From JBBIPA01 sp037443085 (GTDB lineage: Bacteria; Chloroflexota; Dehalococcoidia; GIF9; UBA5629), in contig JBBIPA010000002.1 in assembly GCA_037443085.1 (NCBI GenBank), positions 116,296-180,295 of the forward strand: a stretch of 64,000 nucleotides of DNA. Direction: 5' to 3'. The position numbers and the translations under genes are program-made. Positions 52,755 to 60,642 of this stretch are shown one piece after another. How positions within the stretch are numbered: the stretch's first letter is position 1; each line of letters starts with the position of its first letter. The notes under the pieces are model-generated. The model did not search any database, was not told where the DNA came from, and was given only the letters and a program-made list of their open reading frames with translations.

Positions 52755-53844
52755 GCGTAAATAATCGTGACCACAGTAGTATCAAAATACCGGCGCAGAT
52801 AAAGTTGATGATAATCATGAGCCAGGGCAGGGTTGCCGGCAGCCACAGCTTTTCCACGGCTACGATAAACAGGTTGATGATTGCCATGGGCAGCAAGCCT
52901 TTCCAGGCGAAACTCATGAGCTGGTCAACGCGCATGCGCGGTATGGTGCTGCGAATCCACACGATGACAAAGAAGATAATTACCATTTTAATCAGCAGCC
53001 ATATAATCGGCGGCAGCACCGGCCCCATCCAGCCGCTGAGGAACAGGGTAGAAATGATTGCTGAGTATACAGCGGTATGACCGTATTCACCCAGATAGAA
53101 CATAGCGAATTTCATCCCTGAGTACTCGGTGTGGTATCCGGCGACAATCTCGGAGTCGGCTTCCAGAAGGTCGAAGGGGCAGCGGTTCATTTCAGCGAGC
53201 GCCCCGATGAAGAAGATTACGAAGCCGAGCGGTTGCATCAGGAAGAAAGGAATGGTTTGTGCTGCCACTATCTGGGTCAGGGAAAGCGAGCCGGCCATCA
53301 AGACCACGCCGACTACCGCAAACACGATGGGAAGCTCATAGCTCACCATTTGGGCTACCGTGCGCATAGCTGCCAGCAGGGCGAATTTATTGTTGGATCC
53401 CCAGCCAGCCATGTAAATGCCGACTGTGGATATCGAGCTAATTGCCACGACGTACACGATACCGACATTGAGGTCGGTAAGAATAGCGCCCTCATGTATG
53501 GGAACTACAGCGAAGATAAGCAATATGGGTATGAACACAATGAGTGGCGACAGGAAGTGAATTACCTTATCGGCTTTCGCCGGCACGATATCTTCTTTTA
53601 ATAGTACTTTGACCGCAGTGGCCATGGGTTGGAGGATGCCTTCTGGCCCAAACCTGTTGGGGCCGAGGCGTATCTGAAATCTGGCAGCGAGACGACGCTC
53701 TATGTAGATGAATACGATGACCATAATGAGGACAAAGGCGAGGATGATGATAATGCCAACCAGAGCCGGGACAAGATAGGCTGCCCATTCGAATCCAGGC
53801 CATAAGCCTTTGAGCCAGACATAGAATTGCTCCAGCAATGTCAT
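52729..53844 (-). CDS. nuoH: Complex I subunit H
   Basis: 371 residues, eight helices, the quinone-site membrane subunit. Signatures: ERRLAARFQIRLGPNRFGPE and ALAEMNRCPFDLLEADSE. One-base overlap with nuoD. Confidence 0.96.
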   Translation of the reverse strand: MTLLEQFYVWLKGLWPGFEWAAYLVPALVGIIIILAFVLIMVIVFIYIERRLAARFQIRLGPNRFGPEGILQPMATAVKVLLKEDIVPAKADKVIHFLSPLIVFIPILLIFAVVPIHEGAILTDLNVGIVYVVAISSISTVGIYMAGWGSNNKFALLAAMRTVAQMVSYELPIVFAVVGVVLMAGSLSLTQIVAAQTIPFFLMQPLGFVIFFIGALAEMNRCPFDLLEADSEIVAGYHTEYSGMKFAMFYLGEYGHTAVYSAIISTLFLSGWMGPVLPPIIWLLIKMVIIFFVIVWIRSTIPRMRVDQLMSFAWKGLLPMAIINLFIVAVEKLWLPATLPWLMIIINFICAGILILLWSRLFTLGGGRVEV

Positions 53845-54950
53845 TAGCGGTCTATCTCCCCCATACAGATATCCATGCTGCCGAAGGTCAGTATCAGGTC
53901 GGCTACTTTCCAGCCCCTGACCATATCCCTCAAGGCGGTGAGATTAATCAGCTCCGGCGGACGGATATGGCAGCGGTACGGTGCAATAGAATTGTCGCTG
54001 ACTATATAGAAGCCAAGTTCGCCTTTGGGCGCTTCGATGCGGGAATAAATTTCGCCTGCTGGTGGTCGTATCAATGCGGGTACATCAGCGCAGGTGGCGC
54101 CTTTGGCTGGTAGCTGAGCGATTGCCTGTTCCAGTATCCTGATGCTTTGTTGCATCTCCAGGATTTTAACCCAGTAACGGTCATAGCAATCGCCATTGGC
54201 GCCGGTGGGGATGTCAAATTCGAATCTATCGTAGATGGAGTAAGGGTCAGCCCGCCGTATGTCCCATTTTACGCTACTGGCTCTAAGTACGGGACCGCTG
54301 GCGCCGATATTAATGGCAAGGTCGGGGGTTAAGACGCCGACTCCCTTGGTTCGTGCCAGCAGAATTTCATTGGCAGCCAGAAGCTGGTTATACTCATCGA
54401 TAAAACGTGGCATCTCAGCCACAAATCTCTTAGCTGCTGGCAGAAATTCCTCGGGAATATCCTGGCTGATGCCGCCGATGCGCATATAATTGTAGAGCAG
54501 CCGCTGACCGGAGACCATCTCAAACAGGTCCACGATTTTTTCTCTCTCCCGCCACATATACATCAATGGAGTGAAGAAAGCGCCCATGTCATTGAGGAAG
54601 GCGCCAATGCCAAGAAAGTGGCTGGAAATGCGCATTAGTTCGGCGATGATGATTCTGAGGTATTCGGTTCTCTCCGGCACCTTGATGCCGGCCAGTTTTT
54701 CCACAGCCAGCACATAAGCCAGATTGTTGGTCATTGAGGCTACATAGTCGAGCCTGTCAGTGAGAGGGATGACTTGAGTATACGTTCGTCCTTCCGCCAG
54801 CTTTTCGATGCCGCGGTGCAGATAGCCCAGTACAGGCTCGAGGTCAACCACAACCTCACCATCGAGGGTGACCTTCATGCGGAAGACGCCGTGCGTTGAC
54901 GGATGCTGGGGACCCATATTCAGGATGAAGGGCTGGGTTTGCAGTGTCAT
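53844..54950 (-). CDS. nuoD: Complex I subunit D
   Basis: 368 residues, 49-kDa subunit. Quinone-site segment NMGPQHPSTHGVFRMK is intact, and the C-terminal PKGELGFYIVSDNS plus RCHIRPPELINL are present. Derived from the hydrogenase large subunit but lacks its Ni ligand pairs. Follows nuoC by 1 base. Confidence 0.97.
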   Translation of the reverse strand: MTLQTQPFILNMGPQHPSTHGVFRMKVTLDGEVVVDLEPVLGYLHRGIEKLAEGRTYTQVIPLTDRLDYVASMTNNLAYVLAVEKLAGIKVPERTEYLRIIIAELMRISSHFLGIGAFLNDMGAFFTPLMYMWREREKIVDLFEMVSGQRLLYNYMRIGGISQDIPEEFLPAAKRFVAEMPRFIDEYNQLLAANEILLARTKGVGVLTPDLAINIGASGPVLRASSVKWDIRRADPYSIYDRFEFDIPTGANGDCYDRYWVKILEMQQSIRILEQAIAQLPAKGATCADVPALIRPPAGEIYSRIEAPKGELGFYIVSDNSIAPYRCHIRPPELINLTALRDMVRGWKVADLILTFGSMDICMGEIDR

Positions 54951-54951
54951 A

Positions 54952-55389
54952 CTATAAATAATCCCTCCGCAGCGGATGCCCCTGGAATCCTTCCCAGAGG
55001 AACAGGCGTTTCATATTGGGATGTCCACTGAAGGTGATGCCCATCAAGTCGTAAATTTCGCGCTCCTGGAAGTCAGCAGTGCGCCACAGGCTGACTACCG
55101 AAGGCACTGTGGGCTTTTCCCGCTCATAGCATCTTGTCTTTAAGGTCAGGCTGTGATTGCGATTGAGCGAAACCAGGTTGTAGACCACTTCAAAATAATC
55201 CGTGTAGTCCACGGAGGTGAGGTTGGCCAGATAGTTAAAGTCGAACTCTGCAGAATTTTTTAAATAATCAGCTACCTGGTACAGGGACTTGCTGTCCACT
55301 ATCACCGCATTTTTATCGGCGGCGGTGACTGAGCCAGGGAAAGCGCTGGCTATTTTCTTGGCTGTCTCTTCGCTATTTAAGCTAGTCAT
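54952..55389 (-). CDS. nuoC: Complex I subunit C
   Basis: 145 residues, 30-kDa subunit. Signature EREIYDLMGITFSGHPNMKR and final GHPLRRDYL. Overlaps nuoB by 8 bases. Confidence 0.96.
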   Translation of the reverse strand: MTSLNSEETAKKIASAFPGSVTAADKNAVIVDSKSLYQVADYLKNSAEFDFNYLANLTSVDYTDYFEVVYNLVSLNRNHSLTLKTRCYEREKPTVPSVVSLWRTADFQEREIYDLMGITFSGHPNMKRLFLWEGFQGHPLRRDYL

Positions 55390-55978
55390 GTTTTCTAACC
55401 AAGCTATCCTTTAAGATTTTCTGCTGAATGAGATTGATGCCGTAAATAAGAGCTTCGGGACGTGGTGGACATCCTGGTATGTATACATCGACGGGGACAA
55501 TACGGTTGACGCCCGGCACCACGCTGTACGATTCTCTGAATGTGCCGCCGCTGATGGCGCAAACGCCCATAGCGATAACCCATTTTGGTTCCGCCATCTG
55601 GTCATAGAGCCTTCTCACGGCTGGGGCCATCTTCCAGGTGAGGGTGCCGGCGACAATCATCAGGTCAGCCTGGCGTGGCGACCAGCGGGCAATATCCAGA
55701 CCCCAGCGCGTGAAGTCAAACCGCGACATTCCCGCGCTCATCATTTCCAGGGCACAACAGGCTAATCCCAGCAGGAAGGGAAATGTAGAGCGTGCCCGTG
55801 CCTGGTCAAATAAAAAGTCTACTGTGGTCAAAACGACGTTGCGCTTAAGCTCCTCATCCAGCCAGCCGTCCGGGTCCGGAATCGGCTGCTGCGAATTTTG
55901 CTGTAACTGCACGATTCTGGTGACTTCGGCAGCATCATATTGCTCAGGGGAGAAGATAGCAGGCTTTTCTATTTCCAC
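55382..55978 (-). CDS. nuoB: Complex I subunit B, cluster N2
   Basis: 198 residues. Cluster N2 ligands: adjacent C74 and C75 (LACCALEMMSAGMSRFD), C140 (MGVCAISGG) and C170 (IPGCPPRPEAL). N-terminal ~40 residues are a charged extension. Overlaps nuoA by 10 bases. Confidence 0.97.
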   Translation of the reverse strand: MEIEKPAIFSPEQYDAAEVTRIVQLQQNSQQPIPDPDGWLDEELKRNVVLTTVDFLFDQARARSTFPFLLGLACCALEMMSAGMSRFDFTRWGLDIARWSPRQADLMIVAGTLTWKMAPAVRRLYDQMAEPKWVIAMGVCAISGGTFRESYSVVPGVNRIVPVDVYIPGCPPRPEALIYGINLIQQKILKDSLVRKHD

Positions 55979-56340
55979 TGCAAGGCTCCTTTAAACCAGG
56001 CATAGGTATAGCCCACCATGATAATCAGGAAGAAAATGGCGACAGAGAGCAGGCCGAATGCGCCCAGGTCGCCCAGGCTGATCGCCCAGGGATAGAGAAA
56101 GACAGTCAGTACGTCTAAAGCTACAAACATCACGGCAAAGAGGTAGTATCGGAAGTTAAACTGGACCCAGGCATCGCCGATGGGCTCCATGCCGCATTCA
56201 TAGGTTGACAGTTTGGCTGGAGTTTTCTTGCGGGGAACGACGCCGATGCGGCTAAGAATTAAGGGAATAAGAGGCATTATGATGGTAAACAGAATGGCTA
56301 TGATAAGGAGTATACCAACGTATCCGTATTGTGCTAACAA
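55969..56340 (-). CDS. nuoA: Complex I subunit A
   Basis: 123 residues, three helices with the loop KLSTYECGMEPIGDAWVQFN, typical of NuoA. First gene of nuoABCDHIJKLMN. No nuoE, F or G is found anywhere in the window, so the complex lacks the NADH module and probably takes electrons from ferredoxin or another donor. Confidence 0.96.
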   Translation of the reverse strand: MLAQYGYVGILLIIAILFTIIMPLIPLILSRIGVVPRKKTPAKLSTYECGMEPIGDAWVQFNFRYYLFAVMFVALDVLTVFLYPWAISLGDLGAFGLLSVAIFFLIIMVGYTYAWFKGALQWK

Positions 56341-56376
56341 GAACTTGGCCTCCTAGCCTCAAAAATGCCGACGGGA

Positions 56377-56406
56377 AGTATATCATATCTAAAAAAAGAA
56401 AAGCAA
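56377..56406 (-). promoter_or_regulatory. Predicted nuo promoter
   Basis: On the minus strand, TTGCTT (56406-56401), an 18-base T-rich spacer and TATACT (56382-56377), 37 bases before the nuoA ATG. Confidence 0.55.
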
Positions 56407-56458
56407 GTAAATTTACCCGCTTCTATTAAACAAAAAGCAGGTAGTTATACCTATTGTT

Positions 56459-56486
56459 TTTACTAACCTTCAATCCCGTATATAAT
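56459..56486 (+). promoter_or_regulatory. Predicted rsmD-coaD promoter
   Basis: TTTACT (56459-56464), a 16-base spacer and TATAAT (56481-56486). The rsmD ATG is only 15 bases after the -10 box, so the leader would be very short and lacks a clear ribosome site. Confidence 0.55.
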
Positions 56487-56500
56487 AGTGCTGCTTTACG

Positions 56501-57055
56501 ATGCGTATTACTGGTGGTGCCGCCCGGGGGCTGCAATTGAAAGTGCCCCTCAAATGCCAGATTCGTCCCACCACGGACAGAACGAGGGAGGCTGTTTTTT
56601 CCATGCTGGCATCGCGAGCCAGTCGCTGGTCCCGGCTTTTGGACTTATATGCTGGCACGGGTGCCCTGGGCATCGAGGCATTGAGCCGGGATGCGGAATG
56701 GGTCGACTTTGTTGACCAGGAACCCCGCTGTTGTGCTATTATTAAGCAAAATTTGTCGAAAGCCGGGTTTACCCAGCGTGCGCATGTTTATTGCTGTAGC
56801 GTGTCGAAGGCACTGACCTTCCTTGAAGGTAGCTATGATGTTATTTTTATCGACCCGCCTTATTCAGACACCACCACAGGGAATTTGTTGATGCAACTGG
56901 ATAGCTCAGGCTACATTCATCAGGAATCATTTGTGGTAATTTCCCATGCTTCACGCTTGCCGCTGGCGGGTAGTTACGGTGCCATGCGGTTGGTAAAAGC
57001 AAAACGGCATGGTGATACCAGTATCTCAATCTACTGCAGGGAGGGCAACAATTGA
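56501..57055 (+). CDS. rsmD: 16S rRNA (guanine-966-N2) methyltransferase
   Basis: 184 residues. Begins MRITGGAARG as RsmD does, with RPTTDRTREAVFSML, motif I LLDLYAGTGALGIEAL and the catalytic DPPY at 118-121. It methylates G966 of 16S rRNA. Overlaps coaD by 4 bases, the usual bacterial pairing. Confidence 0.94.
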   Translation: MRITGGAARGLQLKVPLKCQIRPTTDRTREAVFSMLASRASRWSRLLDLYAGTGALGIEALSRDAEWVDFVDQEPRCCAIIKQNLSKAGFTQRAHVYCCSVSKALTFLEGSYDVIFIDPPYSDTTTGNLLMQLDSSGYIHQESFVVISHASRLPLAGSYGAMRLVKAKRHGDTSISIYCREGNN

Positions 57056-57546
57056 TTACTGCTCTTTACCCCGGAAGCTTCGATCCTATCACCAACGGGC
57101 ACCTTGATATCGCCACCCGAGCCTCAAAGATATTCGACAAGCTGGTTATCGGCGTGTATGACCGACCTGAGAAGCACCTGCTGTTCTCCACTGAAGAGCG
57201 GGTGGAGCTGGTGGAAAAGGCGGTAGCCCATTTGAAAAATGTGAGGGTGCAGCCTTACTCCGGCTTGACCGTTGTTTTTGCCAAAAAGATAGGAGCTAGG
57301 GTGATGGTCAGGGGCTTGCGGATGAGCTCTGACTTCGAGCGGGAATTTGAAATGGAGATGATGAATAAAAAGCTGGTGCCTGACCTGGAGCTGGTGTGCA
57401 TGATGGCCAGCCTGCAGTATCAGTTTCTCAGTTCCAGCCTGCTGAAAGAAGTGGCTCAACTGGAAGGCTGTTTAGACAATATGGTGCCTGACCATGTGGC
57501 GGTGGCGCTGAGAAAGAAGTTTGGACTTAGAAGTCGAAAACGCTAA
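57052..57546 (+). CDS. coaD: Phosphopantetheine adenylyltransferase
   Basis: 164 residues from a TTG at 57052 that overlaps the rsmD stop. Nucleotidyltransferase motif TNGHLD (T14, H17) after YPGSFDP, and the SSSLLKEVA segment. It catalyses the fourth step of CoA synthesis, fitting a genome rich in CoA chemistry. Confidence 0.96.
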   Translation: MITALYPGSFDPITNGHLDIATRASKIFDKLVIGVYDRPEKHLLFSTEERVELVEKAVAHLKNVRVQPYSGLTVVFAKKIGARVMVRGLRMSSDFEREFEMEMMNKKLVPDLELVCMMASLQYQFLSSSLLKEVAQLEGCLDNMVPDHVAVALRKKFGLRSRKR

Positions 57547-57591
57547 AATAAGGGCTAAAAAATATAACAAGGCAAGGAGGATATACCAGAA

Positions 57592-57855
57592 ATGGCCTAC
57601 AAAATCACCGATGACTGCATAAGCTGTGGTGCCTGCGAGGCAGAATGCCCCAACAAGGCAATCAGCGAGGGTGATACAGTCTATAATATCGAACCCGATA
57701 AGTGCACCGAGTGTGTCGGCTCACACTCATCTTCTAAATGTGCTGAGGTTTGCCCGGTAGATTCCTGCGTTCCTGATCCAGCTCATAAAGAGACTAAAGA
57801 ACAGTTGCTGGCAAAGTGGCAGAAGCTGCATCCCGGCGAGACCCCCAAGCCCTAA
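57592..57855 (+). CDS. Two-cluster 4Fe-4S ferredoxin
   Basis: 87 residues. First cluster CISCGACEAECP; second CTECVGSHSSSKCAEVCP, with an 8-residue insert between the second and third Cys, as in Chromatium-type ferredoxins (2[4Fe-4S] Alvin type). C-terminal helix. A candidate electron donor for the EFG-less complex I, by inference. AAGGAGG upstream. Confidence 0.9.
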   Translation: MAYKITDDCISCGACEAECPNKAISEGDTVYNIEPDKCTECVGSHSSSKCAEVCPVDSCVPDPAHKETKEQLLAKWQKLHPGETPKP

Positions 57856-57904
57856 ATTTACATTTATAGGTAACGAGAGATAAGCTAATAGTCTGGAGAG
57901 AGGG

Positions 57905-58711
57905 CTAATCCTTCTTAGCACCCAGGCTTTTGGCTTTATCAAAAGCAGCGATGATAGCTTGGAGCAGGAGCGAGCGCAAGCCTCCTGTTTCGAGTTGTAG
58001 TATTCCCTCCGCAGTAGTTCCTCCAGGCGACGTCACCATGTTTTTCAGCTCAGCGGGGTGCTTGGTGGTTGTTTTCACCGCCCTGGCTGAGCCGATCACC
58101 GTCTCTATCACCAGCTTTTCTGCCATATCACGCGGCAGGCCGATGTGGACGCCAGCATCGGTAAGCGCCTCGATGACCAGGAAAATATAAGCCGGTCCGC
58201 TGCCGCTCAGGGCAGTAGCCATATCGATGTACTTCTCATTGTTGACATAAAGTTCCTCGCCGGCGGCAGAGAGGATTGATTTTGCGGTTTCTTTCTGTTT
58301 CTGGCTCACATTGGCAGAAGCCGTCCACACTGTCATGCCTTCGCCGATCTGCGCCGGCATATTAGGCATGGCGCGGACCAGGCAATTGTGGTTCAATCCC
58401 TGCTTCAGCGTTTCCAGGGTGACGCCGGCGGCTATGGAGAGCACCATTTGTTTCGAGGATAAACCCTTCAGTTCCTGAAGCACGTTGGGCACATCCTGTG
58501 GCTTCACCGCCAGAACGACGACATCCGCCTTTTTGGCTGCTTCTACATTATTGGCAGTGATCTTCACGCCATAGCTCTTTTTCAGAACATCCCGCCGCTG
58601 CTGGCTAACATCGCTGACCGTGATGTCTTTGACTCCAGCCACGTTCCTGGCGATGAGGCTTTTGAGGAGCGCCTCTCCCATGATGCCGCCGCCGATAAAA
58701 GCTATCTTCAT
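57905..58711 (-). CDS. proC: Pyrroline-5-carboxylate reductase
   Basis: 268 residues. Rossmann start IAFIGGGIMGEALL, and C-terminal signature around MVTSPGGTTAEGI and LSGSGPAYIF. It makes proline from pyrroline-5-carboxylate. Overlaps yggS by 4 bases (ATGA). Confidence 0.95.
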   Translation of the reverse strand: MKIAFIGGGIMGEALLKSLIARNVAGVKDITVSDVSQQRRDVLKKSYGVKITANNVEAAKKADVVVLAVKPQDVPNVLQELKGLSSKQMVLSIAAGVTLETLKQGLNHNCLVRAMPNMPAQIGEGMTVWTASANVSQKQKETAKSILSAAGEELYVNNEKYIDMATALSGSGPAYIFLVIEALTDAGVHIGLPRDMAEKLVIETVIGSARAVKTTTKHPAELKNMVTSPGGTTAEGILQLETGGLRSLLLQAIIAAFDKAKSLGAKKD

Positions 58712-59379
58712 TGTTTTCTCCTCCCTGTGAAAATGGCTCTGCCTATTCTTATCATGGTAGCCCCTTCCTCGATGGCTACCTCGAAATCATCGGTCATGCC
58801 CATGGACAGATGCTCCAGCCCCAGGCTATCCCGCGTCTGGCGTAGTTGCCGGAACACGGGTCGCACATCTTCGGGGTCGGCGGCGATGGGGGCAATGGTT
58901 ATCAGCCCTTTAATTTCCAGGTTAGTCAGCTTGGCTATCTCTGTAACAGCGCTGGCTACCTCTGCCACCTCAAAGCCGTTTTTGGTGTCTTCCCGGGAGA
59001 CGTTGACCTGGATGAGGATAGGCAATGTCTCCGGCGCCTGCCTGTGGAGCACCTGTGCCAGTTTCACCGAATCGACGCTGTGAATTATATCAAAAAGGTG
59101 GGCAGCCAGCTTGGCTTTATTGCTTTGGACATGGCCTACCATGTGCCAGGTGATTTGGGGTCTCAGGTCGGCTAGCTCCTCTATTTTGGGCTGTGCTTCC
59201 TGGACGCGGTTTTCGCCGAAGTCCCGGATGCCGCAGTCGAAGGCAGCCCTTATAGCAGTAGTCGGTTGCCCTTTGGTTACTGCCACCAGCCTGACGTCGC
59301 CTGGCGACCGGTGGCTGCGCTCGCAGGCCTGGTTGATGCGCCTGTGCAATTCCTCAAGATTGGCTTGTATCATATCCAT
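58708..59379 (-). CDS. yggS: PLP-binding YggS/PLPBP family protein
   Basis: 223 residues, PLP-binding TIM barrel without a second catalytic domain. The PLP lysine is in VRLVAVTKGQP, and the family phrases GIRDFGENRVQEAQ and HMVGHVQSNKAK are present. It handles pyridoxal phosphate balance and is normally next to proC. Confidence 0.95.
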   Translation of the reverse strand: MDMIQANLEELHRRINQACERSHRSPGDVRLVAVTKGQPTTAIRAAFDCGIRDFGENRVQEAQPKIEELADLRPQITWHMVGHVQSNKAKLAAHLFDIIHSVDSVKLAQVLHRQAPETLPILIQVNVSREDTKNGFEVAEVASAVTEIAKLTNLEIKGLITIAPIAADPEDVRPVFRQLRQTRDSLGLEHLSMGMTDDFEVAIEEGATMIRIGRAIFTGRRKQ

Positions 59380-59387
59380 GTCTCAAA

Positions 59388-59606
59388 CTATTTTACGGCT
59401 GCCTGCATCCCCTGTTCAATGCCGCTGCGCTGTATTATCTTACCCGGCGGCTGGATTTTCCTGCGGTAGTTACTATCAAGGAAACGTCCGATAAACGGTG
59501 GCGCTGGAAAATGAACCAGCTTTCGGAATACTTTCGCCACGGTAAGCCAGAACACAGGAAACGCCAGGATTACGATGATGACTATTAAGAAGATTTTGAG
59601 TGCCAT
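59388..59606 (-). pseudogene. Truncated methyltransferase (N-terminal part only)
   Basis: 72 residues: a membrane helix at the start, then FPAPPFIGRFLDSNYRRK and IIQRSGIEQGM, which in intact family members leads straight into the SAM-binding motif VLEVGCG. Here the frame ends six residues later (QAAVK), 8 bases before yggS. It looks like a gene cut off before its catalytic domain. Whether the short product is still made is unknown. Confidence 0.6.
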
Positions 59607-59670
59607 GGCTGCTAAGTCTATAAGATACAGTGATTGCTAATCATACGAGTTAATTTTCTAAATATGTGAG

Positions 59671-60414
59671 CTATTCGAAGAGTTCTGGCTCTATTATTTT
59701 CATGTAATTGTTCACATAAAACATATCAGGCTCGTGCTTAAGAGGACGTACTTTGATGCTAAATTTTGGCTCATTTGCATTGCTGCTGTCGAATAGAACC
59801 AGCCCAATGCCAAAGATCAAGCATAGAGCATCTAATCTTGAAATGTCACCCTCAGGTGAATTTCTTGGAATGACGATATAGGATTTGTGGCTGAAGAGCT
59901 TGTACGAACAAGCCTGACCGAACGCGGTTATTAAATCTTTCGAATCAGCCTTTACCTCTGCTGAGACAATTTCCGTATGAGGTTTAATGATATCGCTGGG
60001 ACGTGGTGCTCTCTTGCCAATTACATCTGGTGTTCCCCATTTATCTTTGAATTTGTTTCCACCTAGTGGTATTGCTTTAGTGCATTCTTCTGATTCGTTA
60101 ACGAGCCAATCAGCAAATGGCTTATAGAAGGCCTCCTCTTTTATTCTCTCAATTTCTACTGGAGGTTTTTGTTCCTCCTCTTTGGCTTCTGCTTCTCTAA
60201 AAGCGATGCGACGGAAAACCCCTCGTGCTGGTTTATATATTTCATTAGGTATACGTGTCTCGAGATTCCAAACTGTTCCATGGATGGTATTTATGGGAAT
60301 ATCTGATAATTCCTCATGTATTTCTCTCACAAGATCTGCATAGTGTACTCCATTTGGATTCGAGTCGAGTATTTTGAGTGCTACTGATATTATTTTTTCC
60401 CTACTTGTCGCCAT
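59671..60414 (-). CDS. HARE-HTH-like protein with a PD-(D/E)XK-type nuclease domain
   Basis: 247 residues. Residues 5-75 look like a HARE-HTH winged helix (ALKILDSNPNGVHYADLVRE, then INTIHGTVWNLE), a DNA-binding module common in restriction systems. The C-terminal part has WGTPDVIG (D130), SAEVKAD (E153, K155) and AFGQACSYK (Q167), the order of a restriction-type nuclease core. AT-rich compared with neighbours. No methyltransferase gene adjoins it; the 60-residue gene just upstream may be its partner. Confidence 0.7.
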   Translation of the reverse strand: MATSREKIISVALKILDSNPNGVHYADLVREIHEELSDIPINTIHGTVWNLETRIPNEIYKPARGVFRRIAFREAEAKEEEQKPPVEIERIKEEAFYKPFADWLVNESEECTKAIPLGGNKFKDKWGTPDVIGKRAPRPSDIIKPHTEIVSAEVKADSKDLITAFGQACSYKLFSHKSYIVIPRNSPEGDISRLDALCLIFGIGLVLFDSSNANEPKFSIKVRPLKHEPDMFYVNNYMKIIEPELFE

Positions 60415-60433
60415 GCTGCCACCTCATTCTAAT

Positions 60434-60616
60434 TTAATCTTCAACGATTTCTGGATTGGCATCCAGCTTTTCTGACACCCTTTTCACTGTCATGTGATTG
60501 AGTTGTTTGCTTTTCATTACAACTCTGACCGTCTCTTTAAAGGGTTTGCCCGAAGACATTTCAAGTTTTATGGCCTCTAAAATTATCTGTTGGCTAGCAG
60601 GTAGTCTGTGTTTCAT
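60434..60616 (-). CDS. Small helical protein of unknown function
   Basis: 60 residues, mostly charged helix (PASQQIILEAIKLEMSSGKP, then LNHMTVKRVSEKLDANP, which resembles a helix-turn-helix). It lies 19 bases upstream of the nuclease gene on the same strand and shares its AT-rich composition, so the two probably form a unit. Confidence 0.5.
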   Translation of the reverse strand: MKHRLPASQQIILEAIKLEMSSGKPFKETVRVVMKSKQLNHMTVKRVSEKLDANPEIVED

Positions 60617-60642
60617 ACTGGTTCAGTCTCTCTGCCCTAGTG

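Noticed and set aside
53131..53601. 156-codon frame opposite nuoH.
   Set aside because: Composition follows the antisense of a membrane protein; no independent support.
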